Notes: generated by a model not told the origin, from the letters alone. A stretch of DNA of 64,000 nt from an uncultured Desulfobacterales bacterium (GCA_937915545.1 CALGIJ010000025.1:90769-154768); one strand, 5' to 3'. Counted from the stretch's first letter, positions 52,475-62,236 are shown. Program-made: numbers and translations.

Positions 52475-53707
52475 ATGCCGACGGTTAGTGTCATCATCCC
52501 CTGCTACAACCATGGGCGTTATCTCGACGAGGCGGTGGATTCCGTCCTCGCCCAGACCTTTGCCGATCTCGAGATCGTCATCGTCGACGACGGCTCCAGC
52601 GACGCCGCCACCGTGGCCCTGCTCGATGGCTACCAGCGACCGCGGACGAGGGTACTGCGCACCGCCAACATGGGCCTGGCGGCGGCGCGCAACAACGGCA
52701 TCGCCGCCGCCCGCGGTATATATATTCTCCCTCTCGACGCCGACGACCGCATCGAGCCGACCTACCTCGAACAGGCGGTGGAGGTCCTCGCCGGGCGACC
52801 CGAGGTGGGCATCGTCTACTGCCGCGCCCGCCTCTTCGGGGCGGTGGAGACAGAGTGGCTGCTACCCGACTATTCCCTGCCAGGCATGCTCCTCGATAAC
52901 GTCATCTTCTGCACCGCCATGTTTCGTCGCGAGGACTGGGAGGCTGTCGGCGGTTACGATAGAGGCATGGTTTACGGCTGGGAGGACTATGATTTCTGGC
53001 TGGGGCTGATCGAGCGTGGCCGCCAGGTGGTGCGCCTTGACGAGATCCTCTTCTGCTACCGCGTCGCCTCCGACTCAATGGTGCGCAGCAAGGAAAAATG
53101 GCAGAAAGTTGAGATGTTCAGGCGAGTCTATTTGCGCCACCGCCAGCTCTTCAGCGACAATATCGCCGTGTGGCTCGAGCGGTTGGTCGAGGTCAACGAG
53201 AGGTATTACTCGAGCCGCCTCTACGTCGACTGCGGCCACGGCATCGGCGACGAGAGCAGCGTGGTGCGCAAGGTCGATGCCGGCACGCGGCGCATCGTCT
53301 TTGCCCTCGACGGCCATGCCGGCATCCTCGCCCTGCGTTTTGATCCGGTCGACACCTGGGCGGTGGTCGAGCTTGGCGCCATCACCCTGCGCTACGAGGA
53401 CCGCGAACCGTGCACTGTGGCGCGCATCGACAGCAATGCCCTCTATCGCCAGGGAAGGCTCTGCTATTTCGACAGCCCCGATCCGCAAGTCCATTTCCCG
53501 GGGCTGGGATCAGACGACTATCGGGGGTTGAGGGAGGTGGAGGTGGAGTTACGCTTTATCGCCTTGGGCGAGGCGGCTCTGCAGCGGCTGGTCGCCTATC
53601 AGCGGGAGCGGCTGCAGGCGCTGGCCGGGGAGACCTTGCCGCACCGGGCGTTTCGCGCCGCAGGGGAACTGCTGCGCCGCCTGCGCCGCGAAGGCGAAAA
53701 GGGATAA
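52475..53707 (+). CDS. Family 2 glycosyltransferase
   Basis: 410 residues. The N-terminal GT-A domain is clear: VSVIIPCYNHGRYLDEAVDSVL, EIVIVDDGSSD, AAARNNGIAAARG and the DXD-equivalent LPLDADDRIEP, followed by MVYGWEDYDFWLGL. The C-terminal part after about residue 250 (VDAGTRRIVFALDGHAGILALRF, HFPGLGSDDYRGLREVEVEL) is a beta-rich region I do not recognise. It would transfer a sugar to a surface glycan or protein. No polysaccharide cluster is nearby. Confidence 0.9.
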   Translation: MPTVSVIIPCYNHGRYLDEAVDSVLAQTFADLEIVIVDDGSSDAATVALLDGYQRPRTRVLRTANMGLAAARNNGIAAARGIYILPLDADDRIEPTYLEQAVEVLAGRPEVGIVYCRARLFGAVETEWLLPDYSLPGMLLDNVIFCTAMFRREDWEAVGGYDRGMVYGWEDYDFWLGLIERGRQVVRLDEILFCYRVASDSMVRSKEKWQKVEMFRRVYLRHRQLFSDNIAVWLERLVEVNERYYSSRLYVDCGHGIGDESSVVRKVDAGTRRIVFALDGHAGILALRFDPVDTWAVVELGAITLRYEDREPCTVARIDSNALYRQGRLCYFDSPDPQVHFPGLGSDDYRGLREVEVELRFIALGEAALQRLVAYQRERLQALAGETLPHRAFRAAGELLRRLRREGEKG

Positions 53708-53729
53708 GCCGCCGGCAGGGGCCGGCGGC
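53708..53729. terminator. Convergent GC-rich hairpin
   Basis: A perfect 8-bp stem, GCCGCCGG (53708-53715) with CCGGCGGC (53722-53729), lies directly behind the glycosyltransferase stop and before the convergent glyA stop. No T-run is present. Confidence 0.5.
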
Positions 53730-53743
53730 GATAAGGGATGAGC

Positions 53744-55003
53744 CTAGCGGCCTTCGACGAGGTGCTCCAGGCCGGGGGCGGGGAAGAGGCTGCACAGCTG
53801 GCGCACCTCCTCGGCGGTTGCCGTCAGCAGCCCTTCGTCGTCGGCATTGGCTATCACCCGGTCGACGAGCTCGGCGACGACCAGCATCTCCTTTTCTTTG
53901 AAGCCACGCGAGGTCAGCGCCGGGGTGCCGAGGCGGATACCGCTCGGATCATAGGGCTTGCGGGTATCGAAGGGCACGGCGTTGCAGTTGACGACGATTC
54001 CCGCCCGGTCGAGCGCCCGCGCCGCCTTTTTGCCGGCGATGCCCTTGTTGCCGAGGTCGACCAGCATGAGGTGGTTGTCGGTGCCGTTGGTGATCAGCCT
54101 GAAGCCCTTCGCCATGAGTCCCTCGGCGAGGGTCTTGGCGTTTTTCACCACTTGGCGGGCATAGGCCTTGAAGTCGTCACCGGCCGCTTCGCGGAGGGCC
54201 ACGGCGATGGCGGCGGTGGTGTTGTCGTGCGGGCCACCCTGCATCCCCGGGAAGACCGCCTTGTCGATGGCCGCGGCGTGCATGGCGCGGCACATGATCA
54301 TCGCCCCGCGCGGGCCGCGCAGGGATTTATGGGTGGTGGTGGTGACCACGTCGGCGAAGGGCACCGGCGAGGGATGGACCCCACCGGCAACCAGGCCGGC
54401 GAAGTGGGCCATGTCGACCATCAGCAGGGCGCCGGCCTCGTCGGCGATCTCCCTGAACCTGGCGAAATCGAGGATGCGCGGATAGGCGGAGTGGCCGGCG
54501 ATGAGGAGCTTGGGCCTAAGCGCCAGGGCCTTGTCGCGGATCTTGTCATAATCGAGCAGGCCGGTGTCGCGGTCGAGCTCGTAGGACTGGGCGTTGAAGT
54601 AGCGTCCGGAAATCGACACCGGGGCTCCGTGGGTGAGGTGGCCGCCGTGGGGCAGGGCCATACCGAGGATGGTGTCGCCGGGGTTGAGGAACGCCAGATA
54701 TACGGCCACATTGGCCGGGGAGCCGGAATAGGGCTGGACATTGACGTGCTCCGCCCCGAAGACCTGCTTGGCCCGCTCTATGGCCAGGGTTTCCACCTGG
54801 TCGATGAACTGCTGCCCCTCGTAATAACGCTTTCCGGCATAGCCTTCCGAATACTTGTTGGTGAGCACCGAGCCAGTGGCCTCGAGAACCGCCCGGGAGA
54901 CGTAGTTTTCCGAGGCGATCATGCGGATCTTCTCGGACTGGCGCCGTTCTTCCTGGCGTACCAGGTTGCAGATTTCCGGGTCGGCGATGCTGAGGTGTTT
55001 CAT
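53744..55003 (-). CDS. glyA: Serine hydroxymethyltransferase
   Basis: 419 residues, typical length. It interconverts serine + THF with glycine + 5,10-methylene-THF and thus feeds or drains the same folate pool as fhs, folD and metF. The PLP lysine is Lys226 in VVTTTTHKSLRGPRG. Other motifs are the N-terminal IRMIASENYVSRAVLEA, NKYSEGYAGKRYYEG, VNVQPYSGSPAN and GGVHPSP. An AAGGAGCCC motif precedes the ATG. Confidence 0.97.
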   Translation of the reverse strand: MKHLSIADPEICNLVRQEERRQSEKIRMIASENYVSRAVLEATGSVLTNKYSEGYAGKRYYEGQQFIDQVETLAIERAKQVFGAEHVNVQPYSGSPANVAVYLAFLNPGDTILGMALPHGGHLTHGAPVSISGRYFNAQSYELDRDTGLLDYDKIRDKALALRPKLLIAGHSAYPRILDFARFREIADEAGALLMVDMAHFAGLVAGGVHPSPVPFADVVTTTTHKSLRGPRGAMIMCRAMHAAAIDKAVFPGMQGGPHDNTTAAIAVALREAAGDDFKAYARQVVKNAKTLAEGLMAKGFRLITNGTDNHLMLVDLGNKGIAGKKAARALDRAGIVVNCNAVPFDTRKPYDPSGIRLGTPALTSRGFKEKEMLVVAELVDRVIANADDEGLLTATAEEVRQLCSLFPAPGLEHLVEGR

Positions 55004-55299
55004 GATGGGCTCCTTGTACGGCGGCTCTGCAGCCTCTATTGCAGGTCGAGGCTATGGGGTGTGGCCGAATTTTCGGCGTTGGGCAGGGTGCGTCGAAGTG
55101 GTCGCATCCGACAATACGTTGACGAGGCAACAACTATAATAAAAAGTGTTGGGGAAGAATAGAGGAAAAATGGCCTCTGCCGCAGCTGCCCCATGGCATG
55201 CCGTGCCGAGGCTGCATTGAGGTGGCGGCGAGGCTCTGACAGCGCTGTAGCGTGAAAATGGGGCAAGGCGGCAAAGAATCCTGCAGCCCCTCTGGCCGG
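55004..55299 (-). promoter_or_regulatory. Leader/promoter region of glyA
   Basis: About 300 bp. It contains an AT-rich patch (TATAATAAAAAG, 55135-55146) that on the minus strand reads as a possible -10 and the small hairpin GCCGA-AAAT-TCGGC near 55064-55077. I saw no glycine-riboswitch signature. Confidence 0.35.
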
Positions 55300-56124
55300 C
55301 TAGGCGGGCAGGCTGGGGAAGTCGGTGAAGATTGCCGTCACCCCCATGGCGAAAAGTTCCTGCTGGCGTCGTGGCGAGTTGACCGTATAGACATTGACAC
55401 CAAAGCCGGCCGCGCGCAGTTCCTTGACGGTGGCAGGGTCGATGATGAGGTCGCTGGGGTGGTAGGCGGATGCCTTGAGGGCGTGGAGGTACTCGAGCAG
55501 ATCCTCGGGGTGATGGCCGTCCTGAAGAACGCCCACGGAAACCTTTGGGGCGAAGGTCTTGACGATGGCCAGATAGTCATGGTTGAAGGAGGAGACCAGT
55601 ACCCGTTCCACCGCCCTGGCCTTCTTGATCACCGCGATCACCGTTTCGGCGACATGCTGATGCTGCGGCCGGCCCTTATGGTCCTTGATCTCGACGTTGA
55701 TCGGCACCTTGCTCAGCGCGGGGTGGGTGAGAACCTCCTCGAGGGTCGGCATGCGCTGCGGCAGCAGGCGGCGCAGGTCATCGACGGTTACCGAGCCGTC
55801 GGCGATGGTGGCGAAAGGGTCGGCGGCGACAAACCACGATCCGCAGTCGAGTTTCTTGAGCTGTTCCAGGGTCCACTCTCCCACCCGCAACGAGCGCACG
55901 CCGAGGTTTTGGCGCTGCAGCCTGGCATCGCTGGTTCGTTCAAGCGTCGGGTCGTGGATGACCATGGGCACGTTGTCCCGGCTCATCTGTACATCGAGTT
56001 CGAGAAAGTGGCAGCGGCCGATACTGGCCAGAAAGGCCGCCATGGTGTTTTCCGGGAAGTGTCCACGGAAGCCGCGATGGGCGGCAATGAGCCGAATGGA
56101 AGCGAAATTGTCGAAAAATGTCAT
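55300..56124 (-). CDS. Glycerophosphodiester phosphodiesterase
   Basis: 274 residues from ATG 56124. The GDPD signature is complete: LIAAHRGFRGHFPENTMAAFLASI with catalytic His-Arg, the metal site HFLELDVQMSRDNVPMVIHDPTLERTSD, then LEEVLTHPALSKVPINVEIKDH and the C-terminal GFGVNVYTVNSPRRQQELFAMGVTAIFTDFP. There is no signal peptide, so it is a cytoplasmic type. It hydrolyses glycerophosphodiesters to glycerol-3-phosphate and alcohols. Confidence 0.93.
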   Translation of the reverse strand: MTFFDNFASIRLIAAHRGFRGHFPENTMAAFLASIGRCHFLELDVQMSRDNVPMVIHDPTLERTSDARLQRQNLGVRSLRVGEWTLEQLKKLDCGSWFVAADPFATIADGSVTVDDLRRLLPQRMPTLEEVLTHPALSKVPINVEIKDHKGRPQHQHVAETVIAVIKKARAVERVLVSSFNHDYLAIVKTFAPKVSVGVLQDGHHPEDLLEYLHALKASAYHPSDLIIDPATVKELRAAGFGVNVYTVNSPRRQQELFAMGVTAIFTDFPSLPA

Positions 56125-56524
56125 GGCGGCTGTGGAGATCTGGGGAGTGGCCACTCTGCATCGCTCAAAGCGACGGGGCAGCGCGGCGTAAAAATCGGCC
56201 CCTCCGTTGAAGTCGGAGGAGAGTGCCTGACCTCATCGCGGCAACTATAGATCGCACCGTCGGCACTTGCAAGGAATAAGGCGGGATATCCGCTAAATAG
56301 GCATTTCATGCTTGCAATGAGCGAGGAAATCAACTACCCTTTTTCCCTGAACGATACTGCACTTTATTGTTATGTTCGGTATTTTTCGGCTAGGAAACGA
56401 TGGTATGAGTACTGTCTTTCGAGGCTTGCTTCCACCATTTTCCTCTTCTCACCCATCAGCAATTCAGCTTCCTGCTGCTGCCCTGGTACCGCGACACGGA
56501 GCGGACACCGAATTATCACGTGAA
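56125..56524. other. Divergent intergenic region
   Basis: 400 bp between the GDPD gene (-) and the beta-lactamase-like gene (+). An open frame runs into the latter from 56372 but lacks coding character, so I treat it as leader. AT-rich sequence at 56335-56390 (ACTTTATTGTTATGTTCGG) is the likely promoter area. No defined sites were recognised. Confidence 0.3.
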
Positions 56525-58204
56525 ATGAAATCGCACCAGATCTTCTCCGTCATCGGAAAATCGATAGCACTGCTGCTCATGGTCCTCGTCCTCCACAGCG
56601 CGACGGCACGTGCCGCAGGCCCTGTCTCCTTCAGCCGGGACCATGCTTCCCTGCAGGGGAAAAAAAAGTCGGTGAGTTCTGCTGAAAGCTACGCCATTGT
56701 TTATATGCGCAGCAAGGATTTCGAGAAGATTCTCGATTACAAGGAGGACCTGGAAAGCGTCTTCGACACCGACATACGAAACAGACTCCGCATTGTCGGT
56801 CTTGGCGAGGGAGAATTCGCCATCGTTTACGACGGCAATCTCTCGGCCAGGACTGTGCCTCAGATGCTGGTCAGGCATGCGCAGTTGCTGGCAACCGTCG
56901 GTTACGATGAACCGTATTCAACGAGAAAGGAAAATTTTCATACTCTGTTCAATATCAGCTACGGTATGGGCCGTAATCTCGATTCGCTCAAGGACTCGTA
57001 CCAGTTGCTCTACTCGATGCTCGACGAGGAGGTCAAACAGGAGCTGTTCATCGAAAAGACCGATTTCAATAACTATTTGCTCGTCTACCGCCTGCGCGGC
57101 GATCAAGCCTCGGCCAACGCCATCGCCAAACGCCATAGCCAGATGCTGCGCGGTAAGAGGATCTCCGCTTCCCTGGCCAAAGAGAACAGCAATACAGTGG
57201 TCTATGGGGAGTCGAGCCTCTTCGATGAGGTAGCGGATAAAGAGGCCGGGGCGCGGCCGGCTCGTGGCGGCGCGGAGGAGGAAAAGCGGGAAAAGAGCAA
57301 GTCGCAGGCCACCTCCCTGGCCTCGGGTGGCCCCTCCACTTCTGGGCGCGCTGACGACCGGCGCGTCGGGGAACGTGAGCCGCGCACAGGCCAGAGGGAG
57401 CGGCTGAGCGGCGATGCGAAGGAGAGCGACGTGGTCGAGGGTGCCATTGCCGAATACCTCGAGACCCTGCGTCGCAAAGGGGTGATCGACAAGGATGAGG
57501 CCACCGGGTGGATGGTCTACGACCTCGAGAGCGACAGGAAGCTTGCCGACATCAATGCGGAAGTGAAGTTTCAGGCGGCGAGCATGATCAAGCCTTTTGT
57601 CGCCCTGGCCTTCTTTCATCGGGTCAAGGAGGGCCGGCTGCAGTACGACAAACAGAGCCGCAGGCAGATGGAGGCCATGATCCAGCGCAGCTCCAATCCG
57701 GCGACCAACTACTTCATCCGCAAGGTCGGCGGGCCGCAACAGTGCAACACCATCCTCAGCAGGCACTACGGCCACATCTTCAAAACCACTGAAATAAAGG
57801 AATATATTCCCGCCGATGGGCGGACCTACCTGAATAGCGCCTCCCCGGCTGACTACGTCCGTTTCCTGCGCTCACTGTGGAACATGGAACTCCCCAATGG
57901 CAAGGAAATCCGTCGCGTCATGGCCTTGCCTGGCCGTGATCGTCTCTACTTCGGCACCAAGATTCCCCGCGGTACCCTGGTGTACAACAAGACCGGGACC
58001 ACCGCCCGCCTCTGCGGCGACATGGGTATTCTCGTCGCCAAGACCAGGGGTGGCGCCGTCTACCCCTACGCCATTGTTGGCATCATCGAACGCCGTAATA
58101 AGGCGCAGGACTATGGTCAGTGGATGGCGTCGCGCAGCAGGGTGATTCGCGATGTCTCCACCCTGGTCTACGAAGGGTTGAAAAAGGACCACCGTCTCCT
58201 CTGA
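56525..58204 (+). CDS. Exported serine beta-lactamase-fold protein with novel N-terminal domain
   Basis: 559 residues from ATG 56525 with a signal peptide (KSIALLLMVLVLHSATARAAG). Residues about 35-230 form a region of unknown type containing a repeated YAIVYMRSKDFEKILDYKEDL-like pattern. A low-complexity charged linker (about residues 240-300) follows. The C-terminal domain is class-A-beta-lactamase-like with the three active-site motifs: S353-M-I-K356, S389-S-N391 and K489-T-G491. Such proteins may be penicillin-binding-protein-like or beta-lactamases. The long linker and N-terminal domain make a cell-wall role more likely than a simple resistance enzyme (inference). Confidence 0.8.
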   Translation: MKSHQIFSVIGKSIALLLMVLVLHSATARAAGPVSFSRDHASLQGKKKSVSSAESYAIVYMRSKDFEKILDYKEDLESVFDTDIRNRLRIVGLGEGEFAIVYDGNLSARTVPQMLVRHAQLLATVGYDEPYSTRKENFHTLFNISYGMGRNLDSLKDSYQLLYSMLDEEVKQELFIEKTDFNNYLLVYRLRGDQASANAIAKRHSQMLRGKRISASLAKENSNTVVYGESSLFDEVADKEAGARPARGGAEEEKREKSKSQATSLASGGPSTSGRADDRRVGEREPRTGQRERLSGDAKESDVVEGAIAEYLETLRRKGVIDKDEATGWMVYDLESDRKLADINAEVKFQAASMIKPFVALAFFHRVKEGRLQYDKQSRRQMEAMIQRSSNPATNYFIRKVGGPQQCNTILSRHYGHIFKTTEIKEYIPADGRTYLNSASPADYVRFLRSLWNMELPNGKEIRRVMALPGRDRLYFGTKIPRGTLVYNKTGTTARLCGDMGILVAKTRGGAVYPYAIVGIIERRNKAQDYGQWMASRSRVIRDVSTLVYEGLKKDHRLL

Positions 58205-58223
58205 TCCACCCCGCTCTCCCCGC

Positions 58224-59075
58224 TCAGTAGATCTTTCTCCTGCCGAAGTTCGAACCGATGACGTTGAAACTGTTCTCGACGATGAACAAGGCCTGGGGGT
58301 CGATGTCGAAGACCTTTTCCTCGAGCCGTTTCAGCTGCAGGTTGTTGGTGATGGTCATGATCATCTGCGTCTGCCTGCCGGTGTAGGCGCCGGTTGCCGG
58401 GAGCAGCGTCGCCCCCTGCTGCAGGTCGAAGGAGATGGTGTCGATGATCGCCTGGTGGTTGTCGCTGAGGATATAGACGATCTTTCGCTGGTTGAAGAGG
58501 GAGAGCACGTGCTCGAGACTGATCGACGAGACGAAGGTGACGATGATCGAGGCAATGACGATATCAGGCTGGTATTGGCTGAACACCAGGGTGTAGAGGG
58601 CGGCGTTGTAGAGCATGAAGAACTTGCCGACCCCGAAGTTGAACTTCTGGTGAATGATGATGGCGATGATGTCGAGGCCACCGCCGGACCCTCGCGAGCG
58701 CAGGCTGATGCCCGCCCCCACGCCGCAGATGGCGCCACCGGCCACGGCGGCGTAAAGCTGGTCGGTAATGGCGAAGTCGAGGGTGAGGATCTCGGCAAAG
58801 AAGGAGAGCATGCACACCCCGTAGAGGCTGTAGAGGAAAAAGCGACGCGAAAGAAAGATCCATCCGGCAATGAGCAGGGGAATATTGAGCAGCAGGTACC
58901 AGATGCCCGGGGAGAGCATGCCGCTCTTGTAGTAGATGAGCATGCCGGTGCCGAAGAGCCCACCGATGATGAAGTTGTGGTGGACGAGGATGGCCTGGGC
59001 GCCGATGGCAAAAACCAGAGAGCCGATAGTGAGGAGCACGAGGTTCCATACGATGGATCGGAAGGAATGTTTCAT
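58224..59075 (-). CDS. YitT family membrane protein
   Basis: 283 residues from MKHSFRS. About five membrane helices occupy the first 200 residues (WNLVLLTIGSLVFAIGAQAIL, NIPLLIAGWIFLS and others), and RSRGSGGGLDIIAIIIHQKFN is the family's conserved segment. A cytoplasmic DUF2179 domain ends the protein (VYILSDNHQAIIDTIS, MIMTITNNLQLKRLEEKV). The transported substrate, if any, is unknown. It is convergent with the beta-lactamase-like gene, 19 bp apart. Confidence 0.92.
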   Translation of the reverse strand: MKHSFRSIVWNLVLLTIGSLVFAIGAQAILVHHNFIIGGLFGTGMLIYYKSGMLSPGIWYLLLNIPLLIAGWIFLSRRFFLYSLYGVCMLSFFAEILTLDFAITDQLYAAVAGGAICGVGAGISLRSRGSGGGLDIIAIIIHQKFNFGVGKFFMLYNAALYTLVFSQYQPDIVIASIIVTFVSSISLEHVLSLFNQRKIVYILSDNHQAIIDTISFDLQQGATLLPATGAYTGRQTQMIMTITNNLQLKRLEEKVFDIDPQALFIVENSFNVIGSNFGRRKIY

Positions 59076-59422
59076 GGTGGGCATAGGCTATGGATGGGGG
59101 CTTGGCCGACGGGCGGCTCAGGGAGAGGGTTGACCGGCTAAAGGATGGAGGTTACCAGTCTTCATTACAGCCGGCAACGCGCCGATGGCCGTAAAGGCGA
59201 GATGCGATGGCTTTGGGTAAGCTGGGCATGGATCTGCTCGGCTGGGGTGAGAGCGAAGAGGTGATCTGTGCAAATGACCCGGGCGGTCGGCGGACGATGT
59301 GAAGCGGCCGGAGACGTCCCTGGCCAACTGCTGGCAATGTTGGTCTGCTGGTCGGGGGAGTCTGTGTGGAACTGAGAGTTTTGCCCGGCCGGAGATGATT
59401 GAGTATTGATGAGGAGGAAAAA
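59076..59422. other. Intergenic region upstream of the thiamine-binding protein gene
   Basis: 347 bp. I searched for a TPP riboswitch because of the downstream gene. A CTGAGAG at about 59370 is present, but the required second half (CTGATCTGGATAAT-type) is absent. No other gene or repeat is recognised. Confidence 0.35.
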
Positions 59423-59722
59423 ATGAAGGTGATTCTCGATCTCTGTATCGTGCCTCTGGGTGTGGGCGTTTCCGTCTCGACGTATGTCGCGGCCTGCCAG
59501 AAGGTTCTTGAGAAACATGGACTGACTCACCGCCTGCACGCTTACGGCACCAATATTGAAGGCGAGTGGGACGAAGTGATGGCGGCGGTCAAGCAGTGCC
59601 ACCTCGAGGTGCATGGCATGGGCGCACCGCGTATCACCACCACCATCAAGCTCGGCACGAGGACCGACCGGCAGCAGAGCATGGACGACAAGATCGCCAG
59701 CGTCGTAGCCAAAAGCGCCTAA
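59423..59722 (+). CDS. MTH1187-family thiamine-binding protein
   Basis: 99 residues from ATG 59423, preceded by GAGGAGGAAAA. The ferredoxin-like-fold pattern ILDLCIVPLGVGVSVSTYVAACQKVLEKHGL, LHAYGTNIEGEWDEVMAAVKQCHLEVHGMGAPRITTTIKLGTRTD matches the MTH1187/YkoF-like group (DUF77), which binds thiamine or related compounds. It is convergent with the SH3 gene, with one base between the stops. Confidence 0.9.
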   Translation: MKVILDLCIVPLGVGVSVSTYVAACQKVLEKHGLTHRLHAYGTNIEGEWDEVMAAVKQCHLEVHGMGAPRITTTIKLGTRTDRQQSMDDKIASVVAKSA

Positions 59723-59723
59723 A

Positions 59724-60278
59724 TCATCCTACCGGGCTCGCCACTTCGGTGGTGTAGCGGCTCATGATCCATCCATACTGGCCGCTTGCGGTGCGGATAT
59801 ACAGCCACTCCGGGGCGGCGCCGATGACATCGACCACCTGCCCGGAAACGGCGCGACCGAGAATCGAGGTGTCGAGACCCGGACCGGAGCGGATGTTGAC
59901 CAGTTTTTCGTTCACCGTGACCTGGCGCAATACCACGTCCTCCTGTCCTGCCGTTGCTGCCGGAGGAGATGCTGGCGGGGTGTAGACGGTCACTGCGGGC
60001 GCTGGATAGTAGACGGTGCGTGGCGGCGTGTAATATACGGTGCGCGGGGGGGTGGCGACCATCGAGCCGACCACCGCCCCGGTGAGCAGGCCGACGCCAA
60101 GAAGTGGCAGCCAGGCGTCATTGTGGTAGCGGTGGCTGTAAGAGTAGTGATGATCGTGGACGTAGGGTCGATAGCCGTAGTCGTAGTGGCGGGAATACCG
60201 CCCACCGGCCATGGCCGTCGGGGTACAGAAGAGCACGGTGACGGAGAGGGCGAGAAACAACGACAAAGCGCTTTTCAT
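59724..60278 (-). CDS. Exported SH3-domain protein
   Basis: 184 residues from ATG 60278, preceded by GGAGG. A signal peptide (MKSALSLFLALSVTVLFCTPTAMA) is followed by a His/Tyr-rich segment (YSRHYDYGYRPYVHDHHYSYSHRYHND), a glycine-zipper-like hydrophobic stretch (LPLLGVGLLTGAVVGSMV), a Pro/Tyr-rich linker and a C-terminal bacterial SH3 domain (VNEKLVNIRSGPGLDTSILGRAVSGQVV). It probably binds the cell wall or is anchored in the envelope. Confidence 0.85.
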   Translation of the reverse strand: MKSALSLFLALSVTVLFCTPTAMAGGRYSRHYDYGYRPYVHDHHYSYSHRYHNDAWLPLLGVGLLTGAVVGSMVATPPRTVYYTPPRTVYYPAPAVTVYTPPASPPAATAGQEDVVLRQVTVNEKLVNIRSGPGLDTSILGRAVSGQVVDVIGAAPEWLYIRTASGQYGWIMSRYTTEVASPVG

Positions 60279-60576
60279 GGCAAGACCTCCACAGGGAAGA
60301 ACGGACCGGAGGCGGCCGCGCCGGCTCAAGCAAAAAGCAAGGTGGCGACCGCATTCTTCATGAGATTATACTGCACCGGGGAAGGGGCGGCAAGACATGG
60401 CGGTGTTAATGGCTGTGTTCGTGAAGGGGCAGCCTCGCTCCGCGAGATGGGGGCCGCTATTGGCCTTTTCGTCAGAGGTCGGGCAGTTTCGAGGAGCTAC
60501 TCAGCGGAAGATGAGATCCTTCTCCTGCGCATGCTCTCTCCGTTTCCAGAGAGAATAGCCGCGGCGGAGGCTGACC

Positions 60577-61803
60577 TTATGGCTGCGGCGCCAGGGATTG
60601 CCCGGATGGGCCATCCTGTATCGTTGTTAGATGCCGGTGGAGCTGTCGCAGGGCGGATTCTTCGAGCTGATAGACGCTGCTGCGAGTGACTCCGAGGCGG
60701 CGACTGATGTCGAGCACCGATTCCTCGCCGTCATTATAGGGGAAGAGGCCGAAGCGTCGCTTGAGCACTTCGCGTTTTTTCGGGTCGAGCTGGCTGTCGA
60801 GGGCGTCGAGCAGCAAGCGATGGAGTTGTCTGCGCTCGACAATAGTTTCCGGGGCGGGGGTACTGCCCAAGGCTTCTGCCAGCGCGGTCGTATCGGTGTC
60901 GCCGTCGGTCAGAAGGAGGGTGTTGGCTCCCTGGAGAATGTTCTCGTATTTTCGCGCGGCAGCATGATCATCCCGCTTTTTGGCACGAGCATGGGCTTCG
61001 ATGACGGTGGAGGAGACACGAATCAGGCGACCGGAGAGGGCCTGCTGTTGTATTTCCCGATTGATCCAGTGCGTGGCGAACGTGGAGAAGCGCACCCCGC
61101 AGGAGGGGTGATAGCGGTAGGCGGCGCGGGCCACGCCGAAGGTGCCGCTTTGCACCGCATCTTCAGTGGACTGACTGCGTGACGGGATCTTCGCTCGGGA
61201 CACCAGGGCCTGGACCAGGCCACGCGTGAAGAGAATATAGATATTGCGCAGGGTGTTGAGGGCTTCCACGCTCTCTTCCAGCGCGAGGAAGCGAGGGTCT
61301 TGCTCCTGGCAGGCGTCCTGTCGGGAGGTGATGCGATTCCATACCCGGGCGATGATGGCGTGCTGCAGTGTTTTGGCCAGCGGCAGGGACTGTGATGCGG
61401 GGCTGGCGCTGAACAGCAGCAATGCCTCCTGGCGTTCCCTGTCAGGAGGACCGACTGGGGGGGCGAAGAAAATCCTGCGCGTGTTGAATAGATAGATGTT
61501 CTGGATGACCGTCAGGGCAGCCTGGCGAAAGCGGCTAGCGGTCAGCAGCAGTTCGCTGAAGCGGTGCCGGCAACGCAGCATTTCGCCTGCTAGTTCCTTC
61601 TCATCCGCACTGTCGAGAGACGGCATGCTCTCGTGCCCTGCACATCGGCACTCACTCTTCAAGGCTTCGCACTGCAGCACCTTTATCCTCAAGGGACCAG
61701 AGAGGCCAAGGCTGTCAACCCGGGCGGCAAAGGACCTTGGGGAGGGGCGGGTGGCAAGGAGGTCGAGAACCCCCGGTGGCGGGAGTGAGGCTGATGAGGG
61801 CAT
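60577..61803 (-). CDS. Divergent sigma-70 family RNA polymerase sigma factor
   Basis: 408 residues from ATG 61803; an internal ATG at 61626 (MPSLDSADEKELAGEML) could be the real start because the first 59 residues look unstructured. Region 2 is recognisable (EDAVQSGTFGVARAAYRYHPSCGVRFSTFATHWINREIQQ), followed by region 3 (RLIRVSSTVIEAHARAKK) and region 4 (LDPKKREVLKRRFGLFP, SVLDISRRLGVTRSSVYQLEESALRQL). The N-terminal third is unusual for RpoD/RpoS types. It is probably an alternative sigma factor. It is transcribed divergently from the PilZ-like gene. Confidence 0.88.
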   Translation of the reverse strand: MPSSASLPPPGVLDLLATRPSPRSFAARVDSLGLSGPLRIKVLQCEALKSECRCAGHESMPSLDSADEKELAGEMLRCRHRFSELLLTASRFRQAALTVIQNIYLFNTRRIFFAPPVGPPDRERQEALLLFSASPASQSLPLAKTLQHAIIARVWNRITSRQDACQEQDPRFLALEESVEALNTLRNIYILFTRGLVQALVSRAKIPSRSQSTEDAVQSGTFGVARAAYRYHPSCGVRFSTFATHWINREIQQQALSGRLIRVSSTVIEAHARAKKRDDHAAARKYENILQGANTLLLTDGDTDTTALAEALGSTPAPETIVERRQLHRLLLDALDSQLDPKKREVLKRRFGLFPYNDGEESVLDISRRLGVTRSSVYQLEESALRQLHRHLTTIQDGPSGQSLAPQP

Positions 61804-62236
61804 ACTGGTTATCGGCTGAACGGGCAGAGGAGTTCTTTGAGCGGCTCTTCTTCTGTGTTGTTGACAATGTTATCACAGAACTGCGTGGCAAAGCAAAGAA
61901 GAGAGTGCATCTTCTCGCCCATTTTTCCTCACGCTGTCCTTGCCCATCTACCCGGTCAACTGATAGACTTGGTCGTAGAAGGATTATTACTCATTGTCAC
62001 TGTCATAGAAGAAAAATTACCCAAAGCGTCATGGTTTAAATCACGGAGGCTTTGACCACTCAAATCTTTTTTATCAATCTTGATGAGTCCGTCGTCTTCT
62101 GGGTCTGTCGATTCATGAAATGGTTATGGCGAGGGGGTTGGCAATGTGGTAAATGATTGTCAGCACATAGGGAAGATACACGGTTTCCCAACGCCGGCTA
62201 GAATGAAATTCTGCAGATTACGAGACAGGTTACGGT
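61804..62236. other. AT-rich divergent intergenic region
   Basis: 433 bp, distinctly more AT-rich than its surroundings, between the sigma factor (-) and PilZ-like (+) genes. Short open frames lack good starts. Several TTGACA-like and AT-rich hexamers occur (TTGACAATGTTATCAC near 61860), but no single promoter stands out. Confidence 0.35.

Noticed and set aside
59076..59422. TPP riboswitch upstream of the thiamine-binding protein gene
   Set aside because: Only a CTGAGAG is present; the second conserved half of the THI box is missing.
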